From the NCBI GenBank assembly GCA_028278345.1, contig JANQEL010000108.1, forward strand, positions 1-62,124: a DNA stretch of 62,124 nt. The letters run 5' to 3'. Positions 51,460-60,900 of this stretch are shown here, one piece after another. The DNA is from Myxococcota bacterium. GTDB taxonomy: Bacteria > Myxococcota_A > UBA9160 > UBA4427. Position 1 is the stretch's first letter. Each line of letters starts with the position of its first letter. The notes under the pieces are model-generated. The model made no database searches. It had not been told where the DNA came from and worked only from the letters and a program-made list of their open reading frames with translations. The translations under genes were made by a program, and so were the position numbers.

Positions 51460-52587
51460 ATGCCCCGCTCCGCCGCAGCCGAGACAGGCCCCCCGGCCCC
51501 CGATCGCGCTGAAGAAATCGCGCGCTACCGGGACAACTGGGTCTACCACCTGATCGGAATCGCCCGCGATCTCAGTCGCCGGGTGATCGATCGACTCGAG
51601 AGCGAGTGCGGCTACGAAAAGATCCGGCCGAGCCTCGGGCCGTTCATCTCCCTCGTCTGGCGTGAGCCGCGTCCGCTGGTGGAGCTGGCCGAGCAGCTCT
51701 CGATCAGTCGCCAGGCCTGCAGCAAGGTTGCGCGGCACGCCGAGCAATCCGGATACGTCGAACGCGTCGTTGGGCAGGGTGGTGATCGTGCCCAGCGCGT
51801 ACGACTCACCGAGCGGGGGCGGGAGCTCGTCGAAGACAGCGTGCGCCTGCTCCTCGAGGCCGAGGCCTCCTACTCGGATTGGATCGGCGAAAAGCGACTG
51901 CGTCGCCTCAACGCGGCGTCATCGTCGCTCTTCTACGGCCTGGGTCTTCAAGCCCAGACGGACGAAGGCCTTGGCGAAGCCGCACGTCGATCGATCGGCG
52001 TATTGCCCATCATTGCCGATCGCCTCGAGGAGAGGCTTCGCGAAGCGACGCGCGCAAAGGGGCACGATGGGTTGCAGGTCTCCCATGCGCGACTCATCGC
52101 CTTGATCGGCGATACGGAAACGACCGTGTCCGAGTTGGCGCGCCTGCAGGGTGTGAGTCGCCAGGCGACGGGCGCAACCGTGAACAGCCTGGAGTCCCTG
52201 GGGTACGTACGCCGCGACACCCACCAGACCGATGGTCGCGCCGTTCACGTGCGTCTCGACGAACGAGGTCACGCGTTGATCCGCGACACCCTCGGAGCAC
52301 TGGAAGAACTCGAAGAGAGTTTTCGCGAGATCCTCGGGGCGCGACGCTTCGCCGACCTAGTGAAACTGGCCGCGGAGCTTCACGGCGCGCTTTCTCTCGA
52401 GGAGGAACTCGTGGCCGCGAGTGAACCTGACATTCGCGCGGTCGAGCCGGTTGCGCGTGCCGGGCGCGAGCCGCGCGATCGCGAACTTCGCGCGATCGCC
52501 TCACTCCTCGAGCGGCGATTGGGCAGCGCCGCCGTTCGGCGACTGGGAAAGATCCTGACCGGCAAGGACGCACTACAGCGCGTCTGA
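51460..52587 (+). CDS. tandem MarR regulator (two MarR domains in one chain)
   Basis: A 375-residue protein, more than twice the MarR norm. Two winged-helix domains are visible: residues about 35-140 (LAEQLSISRQACSKVARHAE, with wing GGDRAQRVRLTERG) and about 195-300 (LARLQGVSRQATGATVNSLE, with wing QTDGRAVHVRLDERG). This looks like a covalent pseudo-dimer able to bind asymmetric sites. ATG 51460 is used; the N-terminal 12 codons of the longer frame are unlikely. It is divergent from the SnoaL unit and heads the cupin/monooxygenase operon, 34 bases before the cupin gene. Confidence 0.88.
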   Translation: MPRSAAAETGPPAPDRAEEIARYRDNWVYHLIGIARDLSRRVIDRLESECGYEKIRPSLGPFISLVWREPRPLVELAEQLSISRQACSKVARHAEQSGYVERVVGQGGDRAQRVRLTERGRELVEDSVRLLLEAEASYSDWIGEKRLRRLNAASSSLFYGLGLQAQTDEGLGEAARRSIGVLPIIADRLEERLREATRAKGHDGLQVSHARLIALIGDTETTVSELARLQGVSRQATGATVNSLESLGYVRRDTHQTDGRAVHVRLDERGHALIRDTLGALEELEESFREILGARRFADLVKLAAELHGALSLEEELVAASEPDIRAVEPVARAGREPRDRELRAIASLLERRLGSAAVRRLGKILTGKDALQRV

Positions 52588-52621
52588 TTTCAAATCGATT
52601 TCATCGACAAGGAGAGACTTC

Positions 52622-53101
52622 ATGAGTGCCATCTACCAGTTCGACGGAGACAAGATCGATTGGACCGAGACCGACGATCCGACCCAGCCCTACCCGTGCA
52701 GGTACTGGATGTCGGTGCTTGGGTCGGATCCGAAGACGGGACGGCTCGACCTGATCGTCAAGTGGCCGCCGAACTCGTACTGCCACTTCCATCGCCACAT
52801 CGCCGACACGTCGATCCTGGTACTCGAGGGCGAGCAGCACGTGGTCGAGATCCTCGACGACGGGAGCGAGGGTGAGCACAAGGTGCGCCCCGCCGGCACC
52901 TACCTGATGAGCCCCGGCGGCGAGGCCCACATGGAATACGGGGGGCCCGAGGGCGCGACCGTCTTCTTTTCGCTCTACGCCGGAGACGGGCCCGTATTCG
53001 AGATGCTGGACAAGGACATGAACGTCCTCGACGCGTCGACGGTCGCGGACATGGCGGCGCTGGCGACCCTCGAAGCCAACCCGCCGGCCGAGACCGAGTA
53101 G
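52622..53101 (+). CDS. cupin-domain protein
   Basis: A 159-residue single-domain cupin. NSYCHFHRHIADTSILVLEG is motif 1 with three His, and GTYLMSPGGEAHMEYGGPEG motif 2 with the distal His. It resembles acetylacetone-cleaving-enzyme-like or DUF4437-type cupins. AAGGAGAG precedes the ATG. The Baeyer-Villiger-type monooxygenase begins 22 bases downstream, so it may act on its product or assist its substrate turnover. Confidence 0.87.
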   Translation: MSAIYQFDGDKIDWTETDDPTQPYPCRYWMSVLGSDPKTGRLDLIVKWPPNSYCHFHRHIADTSILVLEGEQHVVEILDDGSEGEHKVRPAGTYLMSPGGEAHMEYGGPEGATVFFSLYAGDGPVFEMLDKDMNVLDASTVADMAALATLEANPPAETE

Positions 53102-53123
53102 TAGGAAGAAGGAAGGAAGAACG

Positions 53124-54944
53124 ATGGGAACCGAGAGCCTTGCCTTTGACCCCGATGCGCTGCGAGCGAAGTATGAAGAGGAGCGGAACAAGCGCCTTCG
53201 CGCCGACGCCAACGAGCAGTATCAGGAGTTGAAGGGCGAATTCGCCCACTACATCGAAGACACCTACGCCGAATCACGCATCGAACGGGAGCCGCTGCAC
53301 GACGAGGTCGAGGTGGCGATCATCGGCGGCGGTTTCGGTGGCTTGCTGACGGGCGCGCGCCTACGGGACGCCGGCGTCGAGGACATCCGAATCATCGACG
53401 CGGCCGGCGACTTCGGAGGCACCTGGTACTGGAATCGTTATCCCGGCATCGCCTGCGACATCGAGGCCTACATCTATCTGCCCCTGCTCGAAGAAACCGG
53501 CTACATGCCCACACAGAAGTACGCCACGGGCGCCGAGATCTTCGAGCATTGCCAGCGCATCGGGAAGCAATACGACCTGTATCGCGACGTCTGCTTCCAG
53601 ACCCGCGTGACGGAGCTGCGCTGGGATGACGAAGCCGCACGCTGGATCATCTCGACCGATCGCGGAGACGAGATGCGCGCCCACTACGTATGCATGGCGC
53701 TCGGGGTCTTGAACCACCCGAAGCTCCCCGGCATCCCCGGCATCGAGGATTTCGAAGGCCACTCGTTCCACACCAGTCGCTGGGACTACGAGTACGCCGG
53801 TGGCGACTCGGACGGGGGTCTTACGGGGCTGAAAGGCAAGCGCGTCGGCATCATCGGCACCGGCGCGACCGCAGTGCAGTGTGTTCCGCACCTGGCCGAA
53901 CACGCGGAGCATCTATACGTGTTCCAACGCACGCCGTCTTCGATCGACGTAAAGCACAACCATCCGACCGATCCCGAGTGGGTGAAGAGCCTCGAACCCG
54001 GTTGGCACCAGAAGCGGATGGACAACTTCCAGATCCTCACCCAGGGCGGCTACCAGGAAGAAGACCTGGTGAGCGACAACTGGACCGAGATCATCCGCAA
54101 GTTCATCTCGACGACGCTGGAGCAGGAGTCGCCCGATCTATCCCCGGAAGCGCTCGAGAAGCAGATCGAGCTGACCGACTTCGAGAAGATGGAGCAGATC
54201 CGGGCCCGCGTGGATGCGGTCGTCGATGACCCGGCGACCGCGGAAGCCCTGAAGCCCTACTACCGGCAATTCTGCAAACGGCCGTGCATCCACAACGAGT
54301 ACCTTCCGACCTTCAACCGCGACAACGTCACCCTCGTGGATACCGAGGGCAAGGGCGTCGAGCGCATCACGAAGCGCGGCGTCGTGGTCGGAGGCAAGGA
54401 GTACGACGTCGATTGCCTGATCTACGCATCGGGCTTCGAGGTGGGTACGGACTACACGCGTCGGGGTGGGTACGAGGTCTACGGGCGTGACGGACGGACG
54501 CTTACGGATCACTGGGCGGAGGGCGCACGCACCCTGCACGGCATGCATTCGCACGGCTTCCCAAACTGCTTCTTCATCATGAGCATCGTTCAGGCCGGCT
54601 TCGCCGTGAACTTCACTCACGGGCTCGGCGATACCGCCAGGCACCTCGCCTTCATCATCTCTCGCGCGATCGATCAGGGCATCGAGGCCGTCGAGGTGAG
54701 CGAAGCGGCGGAGAGCGAATGGGTCGAGAGAGTGCTCAGCCAGGCAGAACAACAAGGAGACTTCGCGCAGAGCTGCACGCCTGGCTACTACAACAACGAG
54801 GGGAAGCCCAGCGAGACGAGCCGCCAAAACGGCTTCTTCTTCGGTGAGCCCGGCGAGTTCATGCAGATCCTGGTGGATTGCCGCGCCGAAGGCGGGATGA
54901 CGGGGCTGGAAGTCCGCAGCGGGGATGGCGACGATCCGAGGTGA
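53124..54944 (+). CDS. flavin-containing Baeyer-Villiger-type monooxygenase
   Basis: A 606-residue FAD/NADPH monooxygenase. AIIGGGFGGLLTGARLRDAG is the FAD Rossmann motif (about 60-80), GGTWYWNRYPGIACDIEA the class B flavin segment, FEGHSFHTSRW the BVMO fingerprint, and GIIGTGATAVQ-like VGIIGTGATAVQCVP the NADPH-binding motif. It inserts oxygen next to a ketone, giving an ester or lactone. An N-terminal extension of about 50 residues is typical of the phenylacetone/steroid monooxygenase branch. It sits in the tandem-MarR operon. Confidence 0.93.
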   Translation: MGTESLAFDPDALRAKYEEERNKRLRADANEQYQELKGEFAHYIEDTYAESRIEREPLHDEVEVAIIGGGFGGLLTGARLRDAGVEDIRIIDAAGDFGGTWYWNRYPGIACDIEAYIYLPLLEETGYMPTQKYATGAEIFEHCQRIGKQYDLYRDVCFQTRVTELRWDDEAARWIISTDRGDEMRAHYVCMALGVLNHPKLPGIPGIEDFEGHSFHTSRWDYEYAGGDSDGGLTGLKGKRVGIIGTGATAVQCVPHLAEHAEHLYVFQRTPSSIDVKHNHPTDPEWVKSLEPGWHQKRMDNFQILTQGGYQEEDLVSDNWTEIIRKFISTTLEQESPDLSPEALEKQIELTDFEKMEQIRARVDAVVDDPATAEALKPYYRQFCKRPCIHNEYLPTFNRDNVTLVDTEGKGVERITKRGVVVGGKEYDVDCLIYASGFEVGTDYTRRGGYEVYGRDGRTLTDHWAEGARTLHGMHSHGFPNCFFIMSIVQAGFAVNFTHGLGDTARHLAFIISRAIDQGIEAVEVSEAAESEWVERVLSQAEQQGDFAQSCTPGYYNNEGKPSETSRQNGFFFGEPGEFMQILVDCRAEGGMTGLEVRSGDGDDPR

Positions 54945-54983
54945 TTCCCGCGGACCCGAACCGGGGACACGGAGTGCATCACC

Positions 54984-56255
54984 ATGAAGTTCGTCGAACG
55001 TCACATCCCGCGCCTCGGCTGGCTGCTCAAAGCGGTCCGGGCCCGTGCGGTGACACCGCACATGTTGCGCAGTGGTTCTGCCGTTCGCGCCGCGCAGGCG
55101 AGCGCCAGGTCAGCCGAGGCGCCCGAGATCGACCTCGAGTCGATCCCGGAATCCGCACTTCTTCAAATCCGGCTGTATCGGAAAGAGCACGTGCGGTTCA
55201 AGGAAGTCGATGCGGACCTCGACCGCATCGAACTCGCCGAGAACGAGGTCCTCTTCGTTCCCCGGTCGGTCATCGTGAACCGCTACATCCTCTTCTACAA
55301 CAACGTCTACCTACCGTTGGATATCGGCACGTTCCTGGACCCCCATGGGACGATCAACTCGACGTACTTCAAGGCGATCCCGGCCTGGAGCGTTTGTCGT
55401 GTCCATCGATCGAATCATCCAGCGATCGAAGAGGGCAGTGTGTTTCATGGGTTCTTCGCTATTGGCCCCTACAGCGTCAGGACCATCGGAGCGGTGGACC
55501 AGGATCAGAGCACTGCGCTCCAGAACCCACGTGGCTTCAAGGGCCCCCTGGAGTGGCTGAGACTCGTCCGGACCGACGGGTACCCGGACTTCGTTGCCGA
55601 CCTGTTCGAGTACTTCAAGATCGGGATCACCTACGCGAGGCAACTCCGCGATCTCGATGGCTATGGCGCCGAACAACTGGTCTTGAGTTCGGCGTCCAGT
55701 GCTTCCGCACAGATCATCGCGATGTGCGTGAGGGAGATTCTTCCCGAGCTCACGATCGTTGGTCTCACTTCACCCGGCAGTCTCGAGATGGTCGAGGAAC
55801 TGCCGTACTTCGATGAAGCCTATGCGTACGACGACCTGACCTCGAGTGTCGGGACCCGGCCGAGCCTCTATCTCGACGTGCGTGGAAGCGAGTCGGTGTC
55901 GATGGCCTGTCTCGAGCATTTCGCGATCAAACGCTGGTGGGTCTACGGGGAGGGCGGCGACGAGTCGCTCCCCAGATTGTTGAAGCTGAACCGCAGGGGA
56001 ACGCACTACTCGAACGGCATCGATTCGCTGCTATACGCGAATCGAAGCGGCATTTCCGACTCCGACATTCTCGCCCAGGCGGATGCCCTCAGTCGCAAGC
56101 ATGATCTCGAGAAGAGATGGGGCACGGGCTACCGAACGATCTCCAGCCCCCGTGAAGTGTACGAACTCTACGACTCCTTCCTTCACGACACCCATCCGTC
56201 GGGAGAAAGAGTCCGGTACGTGTCTCCGTTCCTCGAACGGGCGCGCTCGAATTGA
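54984..56255 (+). CDS. DUF2855-like protein (MDR-type nucleotide-binding fold)
   Basis: A 423-residue protein that resembles DUF2855. EQLVLSSASSASAQIIAMCV, then ELTIVGLTSPGSLEMVE and FDEAYAYDDL, reproduces the Rossmann-like half of these zinc-free alcohol-dehydrogenase-like proteins, and FYNNVYLPLDIGTF marks the N-terminal half. Most DUF2855 proteins have about 350 residues; here an N-terminal helix-rich extension of about 40 residues and a C-terminal tail are added. No reaction is established for the family. It follows the BVMO gene by 39 bases and probably acts on its ester, alcohol or ketone. Confidence 0.7.
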   Translation: MKFVERHIPRLGWLLKAVRARAVTPHMLRSGSAVRAAQASARSAEAPEIDLESIPESALLQIRLYRKEHVRFKEVDADLDRIELAENEVLFVPRSVIVNRYILFYNNVYLPLDIGTFLDPHGTINSTYFKAIPAWSVCRVHRSNHPAIEEGSVFHGFFAIGPYSVRTIGAVDQDQSTALQNPRGFKGPLEWLRLVRTDGYPDFVADLFEYFKIGITYARQLRDLDGYGAEQLVLSSASSASAQIIAMCVREILPELTIVGLTSPGSLEMVEELPYFDEAYAYDDLTSSVGTRPSLYLDVRGSESVSMACLEHFAIKRWWVYGEGGDESLPRLLKLNRRGTHYSNGIDSLLYANRSGISDSDILAQADALSRKHDLEKRWGTGYRTISSPREVYELYDSFLHDTHPSGERVRYVSPFLERARSN

Positions 56256-56268
56256 GCATGCCCTCGCG

Positions 56269-57180
56269 TCATGCATCCATCAGATACGAGACGCCGGTGA
56301 GCTTCGCGCTTTCGTCCCAGAGACGACGCCCCACCGCTTCGTCACGAATGTGTCGTCCCACCCGCGCGGGGCCGGCGGATCTCGCGGACTCTCTTCGTAC
56401 GGTGGGACCGAAGTAGTCCTTGGGTCGAACGTCGGGAGCCGTAGCCGCCATGAGGGTCGGGAGGGCGCCTTCAGCGGGCGAGTTGAACAAGGGCCGGAAG
56501 AGAGGGAGAGCGATCCGGAGGAACAACGGGAAGGTTCGCGAAAGCTCCGTATCCGCGATACCCGGGTGGCAGCCCACGCTCGTGGTGTTCACACCGAGTT
56601 CTTCACAGCGTCGCGCGAGCTCGAACGTGAAGTAGAGATTCGCCGCCTTGCTCATCCTGTAGCGGGCCATGGCGTCGTAGTTCTGCTCAGCGGCGAGGTC
56701 GTCCAGATCGATCCGCCCATCGTGATGCGCGAGGCTGCTCGTGGTCACCACGCGCGAAGCAGGCGTGTTCGCAAGCAGGTCGAGCAGGTGTCCCGTCAAT
56801 GCGAAGTGGGCGAGATGGTTGACACCGAACTGCAGCTCTATGCCTTCCTGTGTGAGCGTTCGCGGTGGGATCATGACGCCTGCGTTGTTCACCAGGACGT
56901 CGAGCCTGGGCTCACGGTTCACGTTCCGGGCCGCCTCCTCTACCGAACCCAACTGCGTCAAATCGATGGGGACCCACTCGAGGTCCGCGTTGGAATGCTG
57001 TCGTTTGATTCGCCCGATCGCGTCCTTCGCCTTCTCCTCCGAGCGACAACCCAGCAGCACGCGCGCACCCTTCCCGGCGAGGACGCGGGTCGCTTCGAAG
57101 CCGAGGCCCGTGTTGGCCCCGGTGATGAAGAAGGTCTTTCCCTGTTGGTTCGGAACCCGGGATTCGTCGTAGGCAGTCAT
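56269..57180 (-). CDS. SDR oxidoreductase, retinol dehydrogenase-like
   Basis: A 303-residue SDR. FITGANTGLGFEATR is the cofactor motif, NNAGVMIPP follows near residue 92, and YRMSKAANLYF contains the catalytic YxxxK. It belongs to the same broad group as the SDR at 2530-3498. It lies ten bases after the TetR stop in the same direction and faces the carboxylic acid reductase across the tetR promoter. An alcohol/aldehyde interconversion linked to that reductase would fit, but is inference. Confidence 0.9.
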   Translation of the reverse strand: MTAYDESRVPNQQGKTFFITGANTGLGFEATRVLAGKGARVLLGCRSEEKAKDAIGRIKRQHSNADLEWVPIDLTQLGSVEEAARNVNREPRLDVLVNNAGVMIPPRTLTQEGIELQFGVNHLAHFALTGHLLDLLANTPASRVVTTSSLAHHDGRIDLDDLAAEQNYDAMARYRMSKAANLYFTFELARRCEELGVNTTSVGCHPGIADTELSRTFPLFLRIALPLFRPLFNSPAEGALPTLMAATAPDVRPKDYFGPTVRRESARSAGPARVGRHIRDEAVGRRLWDESAKLTGVSYLMDA

Positions 57181-57190
57181 GGGTCTCCCT

Positions 57191-57856
57191 TCATGCGGTT
57201 CGCACGGGTTGGAGGCTCGAGCGAACGTTTTGCTGCAACTCGTCGAACAAGCGATTCAAGTCGAGCTGCTCCGGGTCGAGCAGCCACTGGTACATGATCC
57301 CGCGGATCGCCCCTAGCTGGAGTGCCGCCTGTGCGTCGGGATCGATGTCGGATCGGACGTGGCCGGCCTCGATCCCCGCGCGGATTCGATCGGCCGTGCC
57401 CCGGCGAATCGATTCATGGAGCGCTGCGAAGCGCGGGCGAAGTTCGGGCAGTGGCCCGAGCGCTTCGAAGAGGAGCAGGTAGAAGGCACGGGATTCGACC
57501 GGCGCTTCCGACGCCTGATCACGCACGGAAGCGACCGAAGCGCACATTGCGTCGATGGTGTTGGAGGCATCGGTGACAGGTCCGATCGCGGTACGGCTCC
57601 AGCGTTCGAACATTTCCTCGACCAGCGTGGCCAGCAGTGCCGCCTTCGAACCGAAGTGGAAGTTGACCACGCCCCGGCTGTAGCCCGCCCGCTCGCCGAT
57701 CGCGGCGAGGCTTGCGCGCTGGTAACCGCGCTCGCCGATCAGATCGAGGGTCGCTCGCAGCAGGCGCGAGCGTGCTCGGGCCGTCTGCTCGGCCTTGCTC
57801 AGCCGAGGGCCCCGCCTCTTTTCGGCGCCAGCGCTCTGATCGGTTTCGGTGCTCAT
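57191..57856 (-). CDS. TetR-family transcriptional regulator
   Basis: A 221-residue TetR regulator. The HTH is ATLDLIGERGYQRASLAAIG followed by ERAGYSRGVVNFHFGSKA; the ligand domain has LGAIRGIMYQWLLDPEQLDL, close in wording to the TetR at 19086. ATG 57856 is used; an in-frame ATG at 57868 would add four residues, and neither has a clear ribosome site. It heads a two-gene unit with the SDR and is divergent from the carboxylic acid reductase, which it likely controls. Confidence 0.9.
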   Translation of the reverse strand: MSTETDQSAGAEKRRGPRLSKAEQTARARSRLLRATLDLIGERGYQRASLAAIGERAGYSRGVVNFHFGSKAALLATLVEEMFERWSRTAIGPVTDASNTIDAMCASVASVRDQASEAPVESRAFYLLLFEALGPLPELRPRFAALHESIRRGTADRIRAGIEAGHVRSDIDPDAQAALQLGAIRGIMYQWLLDPEQLDLNRLFDELQQNVRSSLQPVRTA

Positions 57857-57868
57857 GTGTAGATCCAT

Positions 57869-57953
57869 AAATAATGCTTGACGACTAGCAAGTCAACGTT
57901 AATATCGGATTTGAATCAGAAAATAGCTCTGAATTCACGACGAGGAGGCGGTC
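57869..57953. promoter_or_regulatory. CAR/TetR divergent promoter and operator candidate
   Basis: GACTAGCAAGTC (57883-57894) is an inverted repeat with 4-bp arms, inside a larger TTGAC (57878-57882)...GTCAA (57892-57896) pair. TTGACG at 57878-57883 with TAATAT at 57900-57905 is a plausible -35/-10 pair for the reductase, so the repeat would lie between these boxes, a usual repressor position. GAGGAGG at 57942-57948 is the ribosome site of the reductase. Confidence 0.5.
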
Positions 57954-60900
57954 ATGAGCGAAGAATCGGATCGAGCCCAGATGCTCCGACGGGTCGAAGA
58001 CGTAATGAAGGCCAATCCCGACCTGGCGGCCATGCTGCCCGACCCGGCTGTCGCGCAGGCCAGCAGCGAGTCGGGCCTCGCTTTCGAACGAGCGATCGAC
58101 ACGATCCTCGAGGGCTACGCGGATCGTCCTGCGCTCGGGATGCGGGACTACGAGATCGCCGACGATCCAGAAGGCGGCGGACGCACCCGCCACTACCTCC
58201 CCTCATTTTCGACGGTGAGTTACGGCGAACTCCGCGCACGTATCCACGCGATCGCGAACGCTCTGCGGAATGATCCAGCCTTCGACGTACAGCGCGACGA
58301 ACCCATCTCGATCATCGGCTTCGCGAGCATCGACTACTTCGCGATCGTATTGGCCAGCATCTACGCGCAGGGCATCCCGTCGCCGCTGCAGAGCGTGACC
58401 TCGACTTCGGATCTCGACGCGATCTTCTCGCGCGTCCAACCGAACACCCTCGCTGCGACGGCGGCCGATCTGGTCGTCGCCGCGCGGCACGCGGTCAAGC
58501 ACGGCATTCGCAACCTCATCGCCTTCGATTACGACGAACGGGACGATCAGGATCGCAGTCAGTTCGAAGAGGCATGGGCCGTTCTCTCTGCATCCGAACG
58601 CGAAATCAACCTGACCACCCTCGATCGGGTCGTCGAAACGGGTGAAGAGACCGCCTGGACATTCCTGCCGTCCCATCCCGAGAACGCTGATCGCACGACC
58701 CTGATCCTTCATTCCTCGGGTTCAACGGGTGTTCCCAAGGGCGCCATGATGACCGAAGCGTCCATGCGAGCCATGTGGAATGGCAGCGAAGACAAACTCC
58801 CCGAGGTCGGGATCTGCTTCGCGCCGTTGAACCACGGAATGGGTCTGATGGGATTGATCATTGCGCTTCGAAAGGGCAGCTGTGCCTACTTCACGGTAAA
58901 GCCCGACATGTCGACCCTGTTCGAAGACATGCGCCTGGTCCGGCCGACCCAGATGGCGTTCTTTCCGAGGGTGCTCGATCTGATCCACCAGCACTACCTG
59001 TCGGAGGTGTCCCGCCGCTTGCGCGACGGCGGCGCAGAGGAAGAAGTCCAACAAGCGGTCCGCGAGGAGATGCGCACCACGTTCCTCGGTGATCGCCTGA
59101 TCGCGGCGGTCGTGGGCTCTGCCCCGACGCCACCCGCCGTAAGGCAGTTCTTCATCGAGTGCTTCCAGGTTCCGCTGATCGAGGGCTACGCAAGCACCGA
59201 GTCGGGGGCTGGAGTGACGCGCGGCAACCGCATACTGCGCGAAAACGTGACCGAGTATCGACTGCGCGACGTACCGGAGCTCGGCTACTACACGACCGAT
59301 CGCCCCTATCCGCGTGGCGAACTCACCTTCAAGAACCGGTACATGATCAAGGGCTACTACCGGGATCCCGACGCCACCGCGGGACTCTTCGACGAAGAGG
59401 GCTTCCTGCTCACCGGCGACATCGTCGAAGAGCGCGGGCCCGATCACGTCGTCGTAATCGACCGTCGCAAGGACGTCCAAAAGCTCTCGCAGGGAGAGTA
59501 CGTTGCCGTCGGGCCGCTCGGGGCGCTCTTCGAGGGCGCAAGCCCGGTCATCCATCAGATCTACATCTACGGCAACTCGAGTCGCTCCTATCTGGTCGCG
59601 GTCGTGGTCCCGGATGCCGATGCGGTCTCGGCTCGACTCGGCGCCGAGTACAGCGAGGCGCAACTGACGAACCTGATCCGGGACGAACTCCAGCAGGTCG
59701 CCCAGTGGAAGGATCTCAAGAGCTTCGAGGTTCCGCGCGAGTTCATCGTCGAAACCGAACGCTTCAGTCAGGAGAACGGCCTGCTCTCGAGTGTCCACAA
59801 GCGTCTGCGTCCCGCACTGAAACAGAAGTACGGCGAGCGGCTCGAAGCGTTGTACGAGGCGCACGATCAAAAGCAGGAGCAGGATCTCGTCGCCTTGAAG
59901 GACCCGAACTCGCCACTCAGTACGCTCGAGAAGCTCACGAGGGTGCTGGAGGTCAGCCTCGGCATCGAATGCGTCGACACCGCGAAGTTCCGCACCTTCG
60001 ACGAACTCGGCGGCGACTCACTCGGCGCAACTTCATTCGCATTGGCGATCGAGGATGTGTTCGAGGTCGAGCTGCCGGCCGACAGCATCCTCAGCCCGAC
60101 CGGTGGCCTGCAGAAATGGGCGGACGAGATCGACGCATTGCTGAGCGACTCCAATGCGCAGCCGACGTTCTCGAGCGTGCACGGCAAACACGCGACCCAC
60201 CTCCATGCACGCGACCTGAAGCTCGAGACGTTCCTGGGCGAGGTTGCGGTGGCCGGTGCGAGTACGACCGCGCCAGCGTCGGAAGATGCCCGCACTGTGT
60301 TGCTGACGGGTGGCAACGGATTCCTCGGTCGCCACGTCTGCCTCCAATGGATGGAGAGGCTTGCCGAGACGGGCGGCAAGTTGATCTGCCTCGTGCGCGG
60401 AATCGACGACGCCGGAGCTCGCGAGCGCCTCGATGCAGCGTTCAGTGGGCCCGATCCCGCTCTGGGTGCACGCTATCGCGAGCTCGCGGAGAAGCACCTC
60501 GAAGTGCTCGCCGGGGACGCCGGCGAACCCCTGCTCGGCCTCGGCGAGGAGACCTTCACTCGTCTCGCTTCAGAGGTGGATCGGATCTGCCATGTCGCCG
60601 CGCTGGTGAATCACCGACTGGCCTATGAGCACCTGTTCGGGCCCAACGTCATGGGTACGGCCGAGATCATTCGTCTTGCGGCAAGCGGACGAAAGAAGCC
60701 CATCGATTTCGTTTCGACGTTGGGCGCCGTTCCGTTGCTCGATCTCTCGAGTGGAGATGGCGAAGAGGCGCCTCCACTCGAGAGCATTCCGCTGATGGAT
60801 CGCTACGCGGGCGGCTACGCTGCGAGCAAGTGGGCGGGTGAACAACTGCTGCGCCGCGCGAGCGCCGAACTGGGTGTTCCAGTGAACATCATTCGCGGCA

